From: CAYXNZ01 sp964553705
Lineage (GTDB): Bacteria; Patescibacteriota; Patescibacteriia; Patescibacteriales; GWC2-42-12
Assembly (NCBI GenBank): GCA_964553705.1
Contig: CAZKKV010000012.1
Location: 1-26,480 of the forward strand
Direction of reading: 5' to 3'
Length of the DNA: 26,480 nt
This document shows, one piece after another, positions 5,322-12,977 of the stretch. Position numbers and translations under genes: made by a program. The stretch's first letter is position 1; every line of letters begins with the position of its first letter. The notes under the pieces were generated by a model, which was given only the letters and a program-made list of their open reading frames with translations, was not told the origin of the DNA and did not search any database.

Positions 5322-6517
5322 AAAAATTTAAACCAGTGATTTTAACATCAATTATTTGTGCGATTATTATTTTATTTATTGGTAATTGGGTGTTTGAAAT
5401 TGAATGGTCGTTTTTACCATACTTACTATTAGCTGGTTGTTTTTTGGTTTGGGTTCAGACAGAAAAAAGAAGCTATAAATTTCTCGGCAAGTTGGCGGTC
5501 GGTTCAATTATTTTTGGAATTTTAACTTTTATTTTAATTTTTTTACGGATATACGCTATGCAACGCTGGGCGTATGATTCGCCAATGCCGTTTTCTGAAT
5601 TGTGGGACAAGGATTATTTAATGATAGGCGCGGTTTTTGTTTTTGTTGGTTTTCTTGGCGGACTAGTTGGCATAGTATTGAAAGGATTTTATTCTTTGTA
5701 TAAAAATAAATTAGACAAAGTCATAATCTTTGGTGGACCGTTACTGGTTATGGGAGCATCTTTATCTATTTTAAAGATTAAAATCGGCGGAACAATTATG
5801 AGCGCTCTTCATGGCTGGCCATATCCGTTTTTTATTCACCAAATCAAAGACGTGCTAGATGGTTTTTCTATTGATAAGTGGATATTTTCACCAGGTAGTT
5901 TTTATCATTATATAGTTTTTAATTATTTATATTTTTTAATAATATTTTTATTGATTAATTATTTGATAAAGTTTATTAATAAAAAACTAATAGCTAAAAA
6001 AAATATCAGTACTTTTGTTTTGTTTGGAGTATTGGTTTTGATAATACTAGTATTCACTTCTTTTTTGTCAATAAAAAAATCATATATTTCCCGCCAGATT
6101 TCCCAAGCCGGTTATTGCCAAGAAAATTCAGATTGCGTTATCGCTGGCAACAAGTGTCCGTTTAGCTGTGCGATTGTCACTAATAAAAATGAAGCAAGTA
6201 GGATTATGAAATTAGTTAATTCTTTTCCTGCAAGTTGTGAGCTTAGTTGCTTGGGTCGTGAGACAGCATTTTGCCTGGAAAAAAAATGTCGAGTGGCTGT
6301 CGGCCAAACATCAAATGAGACTAATTGGCAGATGATTAAACAGGCGGTGGCTGACTGTCAAATAAGTAAAGTTATACAAACGCATGCTTTGGAAGTGAAA
6401 GCGGTTTTGAAAACCGGCGAGATTATCAAGGCGACCGAACCGAAGATTGATGATATTTTTAGCATTATTCAAGAAGTTGAAGAAAAGTGTGGTCAAATTA
6501 TGATGGGAACTGAGTAA
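5318..6517 (+). CDS. Membrane protein with cysteine-rich exported C-terminal domain, long paralogue
   Basis: 399 residues. Residues 1-130 repeat the four-helix unit of the preceding gene. Further helices follow at about 134-150, 200-220 and 230-250. From about 255 an exported domain holds ten cysteines (C267, C273, C280, C284, C307, C311, C319, C324, C347, C391). Its motif 'YCQENSDCVIAGNKCPFSC.IVTNK' resembles a cysteine knot-like module I associate with CPR lipoproteins. The tail (DCQISKVIQTHALEVKAVLK, then EPKIDDIFSIIQEVEEKC) looks like a small mixed alpha/beta unit. The function is unknown. An even cysteine count outside the membrane suggests disulfides. It lies in an operon with its short paralogue, and a lipoprotein gene follows 34 bases later. 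Confidence 0.8.
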   Translation: MKKFKPVILTSIICAIIILFIGNWVFEIEWSFLPYLLLAGCFLVWVQTEKRSYKFLGKLAVGSIIFGILTFILIFLRIYAMQRWAYDSPMPFSELWDKDYLMIGAVFVFVGFLGGLVGIVLKGFYSLYKNKLDKVIIFGGPLLVMGASLSILKIKIGGTIMSALHGWPYPFFIHQIKDVLDGFSIDKWIFSPGSFYHYIVFNYLYFLIIFLLINYLIKFINKKLIAKKNISTFVLFGVLVLIILVFTSFLSIKKSYISRQISQAGYCQENSDCVIAGNKCPFSCAIVTNKNEASRIMKLVNSFPASCELSCLGRETAFCLEKKCRVAVGQTSNETNWQMIKQAVADCQISKVIQTHALEVKAVLKTGEIIKATEPKIDDIFSIIQEVEEKCGQIMMGTE

Positions 6518-6551
6518 ATTTTTATTTATTTTAAATAATTAATTTAAACTC

Positions 6552-7043
6552 ATGAAAAAATTATTTATTTTGGCCGTGGCTGTCGTTTTGGTTACTACTG
6601 GCTGTGGCATGAAAACCGCTGTAGAGAAAAATATAGAAAAACAGCTTGAAGAATCAACCGGACAGGCAGTTAATTTAGACATAGAAGGTGGCAAAACAAC
6701 TCTTGAGGTTGGCGAAGGTATGACAATAGAGGCTGGTGAAGGCGTATCTTTGCCTGATAATTTTCCTAATGACGTTTACGTGATTGAAGGAAAAATTATT
6801 TCTGCTATGGAGAATATCGTGCAGGGTGGGCAGAGCGTAGTTATTGTTACTGAAAAAAGTATTATTGAGGCGAGGGCGCTTTATGAAGAAAAATTGAAAG
6901 AAGCAGACTGGAGTATAACCTTTTCTTCGATGACTGGAGACATGGCAATGATGTCGGCGCAAAAAGGAGATAGAATTGTTTCACTGTCAATTTCCAAAGA
7001 CGAGGATAATCAAACCAATGTTGTTTTGACGGTTGTTGAGTAG
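6552..7043 (+). CDS. Predicted lipoprotein of unknown function
   Basis: 163 residues. A type II signal peptide ends in the lipobox VTTGC, so C18 would be lipidated after cleavage. A variable, acidic, glycine-rich linker (about 25-65) precedes a compact domain from 'LPDNFPNDVYVIEGKI' to the end. That domain has a beta-alpha-beta look ('SVVIVTEKSIIEARALYEEKLKEADW', then three strands). The 'lP.nFP.DvyvieGki' phrase recurs in uncharacterised lipoproteins of CPR genomes, by memory rather than search. It is probably co-transcribed with the two membrane proteins upstream (34-base AT gap). There is no Shine-Dalgarno. Confidence 0.85.
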   Translation: MKKLFILAVAVVLVTTGCGMKTAVEKNIEKQLEESTGQAVNLDIEGGKTTLEVGEGMTIEAGEGVSLPDNFPNDVYVIEGKIISAMENIVQGGQSVVIVTEKSIIEARALYEEKLKEADWSITFSSMTGDMAMMSAQKGDRIVSLSISKDEDNQTNVVLTVVE

Positions 7044-7059
7044 CGGTATTAGAAGTTTT

Positions 7060-7101
7060 AAAAAATACGTGTTAGATATTATGTTTGGCGAGTATTTTTT
7101 T
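7060..7101 (+). terminator. Possible weak terminator
   Basis: AAAAAATAC (7060-7068) can pair with GTATTTTTT (7092-7100) around a 23-base loop, and the T run follows. The stem is nearly all A-T, so stability is doubtful. Confidence 0.35.
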
Positions 7102-7102
7102 A

Positions 7103-7131
7103 TTGGTAAATTTCATTGAATTTGCTATTAT
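7103..7131 (+). promoter_or_regulatory. Promoter with extended -10, leaderless start at 7138
   Basis: TTGGTA (7103-7108), a 17-base spacer and TGC-TATTAT (-10 at 7126-7131). The ATG at 7138 is seven bases after the -10. Confidence 0.7.
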
Positions 7132-7137
7132 TTAATT

Positions 7138-7512
7138 ATGAAAATTAGCTCTGAACAATTTGAGAGACTGGTTGGTGAGGCGATAGACAGTTTGCCGGAA
7201 AATATTAGTAAAAAGTTAAATAACGTAGCAATATTTGCTAGTGACCAACCAACGTCAGAACAGCTTAAAAAACTTAACATTAGAGGTGATGAGGGTTTAT
7301 TTGGTTTGTTTGAGGGATATTGTCAGGGTAAAAAATTGAATTTTGGACCGGTTTTACCTGATAGGATTACGATTTTTAGAAAAGCTATTTCTTATCATTG
7401 TCACGATGAACAGGAGGCTAAACAGCAAATTATCTCAACCGTTAAACATGAAATCGCTCATCATTTTGGTTCTGATGAAGTAGGGGCGAGAAAAGCTAGC
7501 GGGAAAGATTAG
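7138..7512 (+). CDS. Minimal zincin-like metallopeptidase (PF06262/DUF1025-like)
   Basis: 124 residues, soluble, probably cytoplasmic. Near the C-terminus, HEIAHHFGSDE gives the zinc-binding H104-E105-x-x-H108 with a following acidic residue, the extended HExxHxxGxxD signature of this minimal metallopeptidase family. The N-terminal half has the family opening 'F..lv.eAidsLPe.i...l.NVai', and 'GLFEGY...' with 'LPDRITIFRKAI' precedes the active helix. The length equals that of the family. The physiological substrate is not known for the family. The predicted mRNA is leaderless. A tiny lipoprotein gene follows after 45 bases. Confidence 0.92.
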   Translation: MKISSEQFERLVGEAIDSLPENISKKLNNVAIFASDQPTSEQLKKLNIRGDEGLFGLFEGYCQGKKLNFGPVLPDRITIFRKAISYHCHDEQEAKQQIISTVKHEIAHHFGSDEVGARKASGKD

Positions 7513-7541
7513 TCGGGTAAAGATTTTTTAATAATTTGATT

Positions 7542-7550
7542 TAAGATAAT
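7542..7550 (+). promoter_or_regulatory. Possible -10 for the small lipoprotein gene
   Basis: TAAGATAAT contains GATAAT (7545-7550), eight bases before the ATG at 7558. The spacing resembles the leaderless promoters elsewhere, but no -35 is clear. Confidence 0.35.
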
Positions 7551-7557
7551 TAAGTCT

Positions 7558-7743
7558 ATGAAAAAAATTATTATTTTTCTATTATTAATTTTTTGCCTTT
7601 CTGCTTGCGCGACAAAGATAGAGAAGACAGATAATCAGCCAACCAGATCAGCGGTTTACAAAGAAGCCTTAGATAAAGCAAAAGATGTAGAAAAAAAAGT
7701 AGAGGAAATAAATCTGATCAATGAAGAGATGCTTAATAATTAA
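7558..7743 (+). CDS. Small lipoprotein
   Basis: 61 residues. A signal peptide (KKIIIFLLLIFCLSAC) ends in the lipobox LSAC with C17 as the lipid attachment site. The mature part is only about 45 residues, charged and probably one amphipathic or coiled-coil helix (SAVYKEALDKAKDVEKKVEE). Small lipoproteins of this kind often anchor or bridge envelope parts, but no specific role can be assigned. It may be transcribed with the metallopeptidase or from its own weak promoter. A terminator follows. Confidence 0.82.
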   Translation: MKKIIIFLLLIFCLSACATKIEKTDNQPTRSAVYKEALDKAKDVEKKVEEINLINEEMLNN

Positions 7744-7771
7744 ATTTAATATATTTTTTTAGTATAATTTG

Positions 7772-7800
7772 TCGCCAATTAATTTATTCGGCGATTTTTT
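7772..7800 (+). terminator. Intrinsic terminator after the small lipoprotein gene
   Basis: TCGCC (7772-7776) pairs with GGCGA (7790-7794) around an AT loop, followed by six T residues. Confidence 0.75.
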
Positions 7801-7810
7801 ATTAGTAATA

Positions 7811-7839
7811 TTCAAATAAGTGGTGATTTTTGATATAAT
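7811..7839 (+). promoter_or_regulatory. Extended -10 promoter for the cysteine-repeat protein
   Basis: TTCAAA (7811-7816), a 17-base spacer and TGA-TATAAT (-10 at 7834-7839). A second TATAAT at 7845-7850 lies closer to the GTG start. Confidence 0.6.
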
Positions 7840-7865
7840 ATAAATATAATAATTAATTTAAATTT

Positions 7866-9536
7866 GTGAATAGAAAAATATTTTTTGTTATTATCATTTT
7901 TATGTTTTTTGCGGTCGGAACAGTTATGGCAGAAGATTATGGCGCGGCTGAAAGGCAGGTGGCGATGGAACAAGCTGAAGCGATGAAAGCGCAAATGGAA
8001 GCACAGGCGGTGCAAGAGCACGTGGAAGCGGAACAAGAAAATGCCAGAGCGGAGCAGGAGCAGACAGAAGCTGAGCAGAAAGCGGCAATCATAAACCAAG
8101 TTCAGGCAAAGGTGACTCAGATTGAAGGTGAATGTCGGCAGGATCCTTACGTTTGTTCTTGTGAAGGAATTCCATGTAATGATATTTTGGAGGCTGATAA
8201 TTCGGAAGCACGGGAAGCGTATGATCGTTGCATTTCAGAAAAAAATAATTGCGAAGCCAAGCGTCAAACAGCGATTGCCGAAATAGAAGAAACCAAGGCG
8301 CGAATAGAAGGTGAATGTCGGGAAAACATTTCAGCTTGTAATTGTGATTCAATTGAGAATGAAAACGGAAAAAAAGAATGTGAATTGGCAATTATTGAAG
8401 CTAAATATCAAGCAGAAAAAGAAAAGCAGGATAAGATAAAAGCTTGCACTGAAGATTTGGATAATTGCGATTGTTTAGATATTACTAATCAGACTGGACA
8501 AATAGAATGTTCGGTAAAAGTTGAAGCAGCCAGAGAGTTAAAAGTTAAAATTGAGATAGCTTGTCGCGAGAATCCAATAAATTGCGATTGTTCAGAAATT
8601 GAAACAGAAAGCGGTCGAACTCAATGCGAAGAAGGCAAAAAACAAGGATTAGAAGAAGCGGAAAATAAAGTCAAAGAAGCTTTGAGTAAATGTTTTAAAA
8701 ATGTTGAAGCTTGCAATTGTTCAGCGCTTGATTTGCCAGAAGAAAGCTATATATCTTTTTGCGAGATTCAAAAAACTTACGGCTTGAATTGCAAACATGA
8801 GGGAACTGACTGCGAAAAAATTGAAGACGTGGAAATATATCCAGCCGGCATGCCAGCTTGGCTCGGTAAATTTTTTGCCAAAGATTATAGCGCTTATATA
8901 GAAAAAGAAAAACAAAAAGGCGCCAAAGAAGCAGCTGGTATAATTCAAAGTTGCATGGATAATCCAGAAACATGTCAATGTGAAAGAACCCCGACTTATG
9001 CCCAGGCTTTTTGTGAAAAAAATAAAGCATTGCAAATAAAATGCGAAGCCGGTGATTATGATGCTTGTATTGTGCTTGATGAAACGCCAAATTTACCCGA
9101 GGGAGTACCTGATTTTTCTTATTCACTTTTAGATAAATTAGTTGGCAAGCTGCGCAGCGGTAAGAAGCAGCTGATACAATCCAATGCTGCTCGCAAAGTT
9201 GGCAATATGATTTTAGCCTGCATGGATAACGCTTCGCTGTGTGATTGTTCATTAGCACCAGCAGGAGCAATAAAAAGTTTTTGTCTGCATAAACAGGGGT
9301 TAGTCGGCCTTTGTCGCGAGCAAAAAAATTATGAAGCCTGTTTTACGCTTGATGAAGAAGTAAATTATCCGATAGAAACGCCTAATATTATAAAGTCGTA
9401 TATTCAAAAAAATATTGAACCACAGATAAATGAGAAAAAGCAGAAAATTTTTAACGAAATGAAACAAGGCACGGTTTGCGACGGCATCGGTACTTTAGAT
9501 GAATGCAAAGGGGTGTATTGTAGTGAATCGCGTTGA
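7866..9536 (+). CDS. Secreted protein with seven C-x6-C-x-C repeats
   Basis: 556 residues from a GTG start; an in-frame TAA at 7854-7856 rules out a longer form, and this start gives a clean signal peptide (MNRKIFFVIIIFMFFAVGTVMA). Residues 25-88 are an Ala/Glu/Gln-rich probable coiled coil. Seven modules of C-x6-C-x-C plus a later cysteine follow, starting at C90, C151, C194, C233, C276, C363 and C452. Helical, charged spacers separate the early ones. After modules 5, 6 and 7 there is a second unit of the form 'l.C......(D/E)aC..ld...n.P..(v/t)P' (309-330, 393-416, 483-507). The C-terminus has three more cysteines (C538, C547, C552). The protein should be extracellular and disulfide-rich. 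I recognise no family. It appears to be a single-gene unit. Confidence 0.88.
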   Translation: MNRKIFFVIIIFMFFAVGTVMAEDYGAAERQVAMEQAEAMKAQMEAQAVQEHVEAEQENARAEQEQTEAEQKAAIINQVQAKVTQIEGECRQDPYVCSCEGIPCNDILEADNSEAREAYDRCISEKNNCEAKRQTAIAEIEETKARIEGECRENISACNCDSIENENGKKECELAIIEAKYQAEKEKQDKIKACTEDLDNCDCLDITNQTGQIECSVKVEAARELKVKIEIACRENPINCDCSEIETESGRTQCEEGKKQGLEEAENKVKEALSKCFKNVEACNCSALDLPEESYISFCEIQKTYGLNCKHEGTDCEKIEDVEIYPAGMPAWLGKFFAKDYSAYIEKEKQKGAKEAAGIIQSCMDNPETCQCERTPTYAQAFCEKNKALQIKCEAGDYDACIVLDETPNLPEGVPDFSYSLLDKLVGKLRSGKKQLIQSNAARKVGNMILACMDNASLCDCSLAPAGAIKSFCLHKQGLVGLCREQKNYEACFTLDEEVNYPIETPNIIKSYIQKNIEPQINEKKQKIFNEMKQGTVCDGIGTLDECKGVYCSESR

Positions 9537-9554
9537 ACCTTTTTTTACTTTTTA

Positions 9555-9563
9555 TGCTATAGT
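9555..9563 (+). promoter_or_regulatory. Extended -10 (TGCTATAGT) for the phosphoesterase gene
   Basis: TATAGT (9558-9563) carries a TGC extension. TTGAAC at 9533-9538, overlapping the upstream stop codon, is a possible -35 with a long 19-base spacer. Confidence 0.5.
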
Positions 9564-9594
9564 TAAGATAGAATTTATTTAGTTTTATTTTTTT

Positions 9595-10710
9595 ATGTTT
9601 ATATTACAGATGGCCATTGTTTTGGCTTTGTTTATTTTCTTCCTATTTGGTTCGCACTATCTTCTTTATTTTTCTTTGGTAAAGATTTTTTCAATTGCTA
9701 ATCCAGCTCACAAGATTATTCTTCTGTCAGTTATTTTTATTTTGGCCGTCAGTTTTATTTTGTCTTCAATTTTAGCTCATTGGCGAGAGAACTTTTTTAC
9801 ACGGGCATTTTATTTTGTTTCAAGCTTTTGGCAGGGTTTCGTGGTTAATTTGCTTATAGCTGCTGTTTTAGTCTGGCTGTTTGTTTGGTTGGCACGAGTA
9901 GTGAATATTAATATCAGTTCAATAATTTTGGGGATAACATTTTTTAGTTTAGCTGTTATTTTTTCTAGTCTTGGTTATTTAAATGCTATGCATCCGGTGA
10001 TAAAAAATATTTCTGTTAATATTCCGAATTTGCCAGAAGCATGGCATGGTAAAAAAATAGTTCAATTGTCTGATGTCCATCTAGGTCATATTTACCGCAA
10101 GGAATTTATGCAATTAGTTGTTAAAAAGGTAAATGCAATTAAGCCAGAAATAGTGGTGATTACTGGCGATTTATTTGATGGTATGGATGGTGAAATTAAT
10201 TTACCTGTTCAGCCACTCAATAATCTAAAAACTGAAAAGGGCACATTTTTTGTTACTGGTAATCATGAGACATATTTAGGCGTAGAAAAAATATTTGCTA
10301 CTTTGGAAAAAAATAAAATAAGAATACTTCAAGACGAAATAGTTGACATTGATGGTTTAAAATTGATTGGTATTAGCTATCCGATTAGAGGAGAAGTCAA
10401 AGATATTGTGGCTATTTTAAATTCATTAAAGAATGAATATTACAATCAACCAAACATTCTTCTTTATCATGAGCCAAAACAAATTGAGGCAATTAGTCAA
10501 GGTGGCGTGAATTTACAATTATCGGGGCACACACATCAAGGACAGATGTTTCCCTTCAATCTTATTACCAAGGCTATTTATAGAGGCTATGACTATGGTT
10601 TGCATAAAATAGGCGATTACACTCTTTATACGACCAATGGTGTCGGCACCTGGGGTCCGCCAATTAGGATTGGCAATAAATCGGAAATTGTAGTAATTAC
10701 GCTTGAATAA
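9595..10710 (+). CDS. Membrane-anchored calcineurin-like metallophosphoesterase (YkuE-like)
   Basis: 371 residues. The first 130 residues carry about four membrane helices. The catalytic domain (about 145-371) has all metal-binding motifs in order: D160-x-H162 (LSDVHLG), G191-D192 (ITGDLFDG), G222-N223-H224-E225 (VTGNHE), H292 (LLYHEP) and G311-H312-x-H314 (LSGHTHQGQ). This is the two-metal phosphoesterase fold of the YkuE/YaeI group, some of which act on membrane lipids or UDP-sugars. The substrate here is unknown. The length and the N-terminal four-helix part match membrane-bound members. It has its own promoter and no Shine-Dalgarno. Confidence 0.93.
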   Translation: MFILQMAIVLALFIFFLFGSHYLLYFSLVKIFSIANPAHKIILLSVIFILAVSFILSSILAHWRENFFTRAFYFVSSFWQGFVVNLLIAAVLVWLFVWLARVVNINISSIILGITFFSLAVIFSSLGYLNAMHPVIKNISVNIPNLPEAWHGKKIVQLSDVHLGHIYRKEFMQLVVKKVNAIKPEIVVITGDLFDGMDGEINLPVQPLNNLKTEKGTFFVTGNHETYLGVEKIFATLEKNKIRILQDEIVDIDGLKLIGISYPIRGEVKDIVAILNSLKNEYYNQPNILLYHEPKQIEAISQGGVNLQLSGHTHQGQMFPFNLITKAIYRGYDYGLHKIGDYTLYTTNGVGTWGPPIRIGNKSEIVVITLE

Positions 10711-10742
10711 TAAAAAATATAGTTTTTTTGGGCGATAAAATA

Positions 10743-10751
10743 TGCTATAAT
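10743..10751 (+). promoter_or_regulatory. Extended -10 promoter (TGCTATAAT) for the surface protein
   Basis: A perfect TATAAT (10746-10751) with a TGC extension. Transcription would start near 10758, leaving a leader of about 24 bases. No clear -35. Confidence 0.65.
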
Positions 10752-10781
10752 ATGTGTACAAATAAATATTAAATTAAAACT

Positions 10782-12893
10782 ATGAGGCTTTATAAAAAAA
10801 TGTTTAATATTGGGCTTGTTTTGGCGATGCTAATCGCAGTTATTTCGCCGACAGGCGTTGGGGCGTCCAATAGCGTTAGTGGTAATATTACTAACAATAT
10901 TTGGACAGTTGAAAATAGCCCGTACATAATTGACGGGACAGTGGAAATATCTTCTGGTGCTAAGTTAACTGTTCAAGCCGGCACGATTGTCAGATTTAAC
11001 GAGGGTAGTAAATTAGTGATTAAAGGACGACTAGAGGCAATTGGCGAATCTGATAACAAAATAATTTTTACTTCCAATCAGGCAAATCCAGCTCGTGGAA
11101 ATTGGAGTGGAATTGAATTTGCAGATGAATCAATCGACGCTACTTTTAACGCTAATAGTGAATATGTCAGTGGTAACATTATTCAATATGCGGTTGTGAA
11201 ATACGGGCAGGGAATTATTTGTGACGACGCTAATCCATATTTAAGTGATATTCAGTTTTTAAACAATGAAGTTGGCATTGAAATTGCTGGCGATAACGGT
11301 TCGGATGGCGGAGAAGTTTTATTTGGTGAAGATGGACAGAATGCTAGTGCTACAGTTGAACCGATAACAGTTGCTAGTAATGAATTTACGGATAATGGTG
11401 TTGGTATTTTAATCAATAGAAAAAATAGCAATTCATATGTTTTAACTCCAGCTGGCAAATCATGGCACGGTAATTTGGTGGTGACAGCAGAAATAAAAAA
11501 TAATGAAATTATTGGCAATAATCAAGGCATCGTTGTTAGTCTTGGGGATAATAGTATTATCGTTGATAACCAGATTAATAATAATTTTTCCGAAGGATTA
11601 CAGGTTGGCGCCAACAGTTTAAATACCGTTGTGGAGAAAAATATTATAAATAATAATAGTCAAGGCATAGAAATTAACGGTGAAAATACAAATGTTTGGC
11701 GCAACAGTATAAAGTTTAATTTCAGTGGCGGAGTTATTTTGTCCGGTGTCAATAGCAATATTCGTGGCAATAATATTTATAGCAATACCAGTTTTGATTT
11801 AGAAAACAATGTTGGTTCAGTTGACTTGGGCGGTAATTATTGGGGAGCGTCCAGTGCCAGTCAAGCTAGAAACAATATCAAGAACGAAGATGGTTTGGCA
11901 GTATTGGATCCAATCAAGACTGCTTTGGTTGATATTAATGAATTAATGACGCCGACAGTTAATCCTGTAGTTTCACCGACAATTAATACTGAGCAGACTA
12001 TTTCTGGAACCAAAACTATCGGCACGGCAGTAATGATTAATGGTAATCGAATTACAGGTTATGATAATGCCACTAGTTGGCAAAATCAAATGCCGTTGAT
12101 TCTTGGTGATAATATGGCGTTGATTAATTTGATTGATGAAACTGGACGAGAAAGTCAAAGCGTTGAAGTGGTTATTGTTAGAACCGAAGAGGTGGTAGTG
12201 GCTACGCCAGTGATAAATAATTTTAATAGTCAAACGACCAGAGGTAGTCAGACAATTAGTGGTACTAAGTCGTCTGGTTCATCTATTTTAATTAATAATG
12301 GTGAAATAATCAGCGCAAACGATGAAGTAAGTTGGAGCTATGAATTACCGCTTGCCAAGGGAGAAAATAATTTCAGCATTGTGGCTAAGGATTTGACTGG
12401 TCGAGTTAGTGGAGCCGTGAATATAACTATCACTCGTACAGAAATTGATGTTTCCGGTATTGTCAGTGAAGAAAAGGCATTAACTACAGAAATTGATTCA
12501 AAACTAACAGCGCGAGTGGTTGGTCGACTTTTATTACAAGTCGAACGAGCTGGTTTGATTTGGTATGTTAATCCAGCGGACAGTAAACGCTATTATATTA
12601 CGCAAGAGAATGCTCTAGAAATTTTTAGAAAATTGTCTTTGGGTATTACCGAAAGTGATTTAGCTAAAATTCCGATGGCTGGAAGTGGACAGACCGGCGA
12701 TCAAACATTGAGAAACAGACTGAAAGGCAAGTTTTTACTTAGAGTTGAAGCGGCTGGTGCAATTAGCTATATTGACGTTGACGGTTACCAACATGAAGTG
12801 ACTATAAGTAATGTGATGGATTTGTTTAGAAGTTTGAGCTTAGGTATTTCCAATAATGATATTAGAAAAATTGAAGTTGGTGAGCTGGAATAA
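10782..12893 (+). CDS. Secreted beta-helix and Ig-like surface protein with duplicated C-terminal domain
   Basis: 703 residues. The signal peptide is residues 1-28 (cleavage near GVGA-S). Residues 35-120 resemble the opening of NosD/periplasmic-copper-binding-like proteins ('GAKLTVQAGTIVRFNEGSKL'). A right-handed parallel beta-helix runs to about 355, with Asn ladders and the terminal 'GGNYWG' typical of NosD-like repeats. Two tandem Ig-like domains follow (about 392-468 and 475-553, each with 'tIsGTK..G..v.InG'). The C-terminus is a duplicated domain (579-631 and 642-700) of the form 'l.GrlLLqVE.aG.iwYv....yy.......ifr.LSLGIs..Di.ki'. I associate this last domain with CPR surface proteins. 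It probably binds a polysaccharide or a cell-surface partner; catalytic residues are not evident. Confidence 0.88.
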   Translation: MRLYKKMFNIGLVLAMLIAVISPTGVGASNSVSGNITNNIWTVENSPYIIDGTVEISSGAKLTVQAGTIVRFNEGSKLVIKGRLEAIGESDNKIIFTSNQANPARGNWSGIEFADESIDATFNANSEYVSGNIIQYAVVKYGQGIICDDANPYLSDIQFLNNEVGIEIAGDNGSDGGEVLFGEDGQNASATVEPITVASNEFTDNGVGILINRKNSNSYVLTPAGKSWHGNLVVTAEIKNNEIIGNNQGIVVSLGDNSIIVDNQINNNFSEGLQVGANSLNTVVEKNIINNNSQGIEINGENTNVWRNSIKFNFSGGVILSGVNSNIRGNNIYSNTSFDLENNVGSVDLGGNYWGASSASQARNNIKNEDGLAVLDPIKTALVDINELMTPTVNPVVSPTINTEQTISGTKTIGTAVMINGNRITGYDNATSWQNQMPLILGDNMALINLIDETGRESQSVEVVIVRTEEVVVATPVINNFNSQTTRGSQTISGTKSSGSSILINNGEIISANDEVSWSYELPLAKGENNFSIVAKDLTGRVSGAVNITITRTEIDVSGIVSEEKALTTEIDSKLTARVVGRLLLQVERAGLIWYVNPADSKRYYITQENALEIFRKLSLGITESDLAKIPMAGSGQTGDQTLRNRLKGKFLLRVEAAGAISYIDVDGYQHEVTISNVMDLFRSLSLGISNNDIRKIEVGELE

Positions 12894-12964
12894 TTTTTAG
12901 CAACGATTTATCTCGTTAATCTTTTGGATTTATTGTTGAAATACAATGTAGTTAAATTATAAGT

Positions 12965-12970
12965 TATAAT
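12965..12970 (+). promoter_or_regulatory. -10 element, nearly leaderless start at 12978
   Basis: A perfect TATAAT (12965-12970) lies eight bases before the ATG, so the leader is at most a base or two. No good -35 at normal spacing. Confidence 0.55.
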
Positions 12971-12977
12971 TGTTTTT

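Noticed and set aside
8695..9270. 191-residue open frame on the minus strand inside the cysteine-repeat gene
   Set aside because: It lies fully opposite a gene with signal peptide, promoter and repeat structure. Its composition (Tyr/Phe/Leu/Cys) is what the reverse of Glu/Lys/Cys codons gives, and no start signal precedes it.
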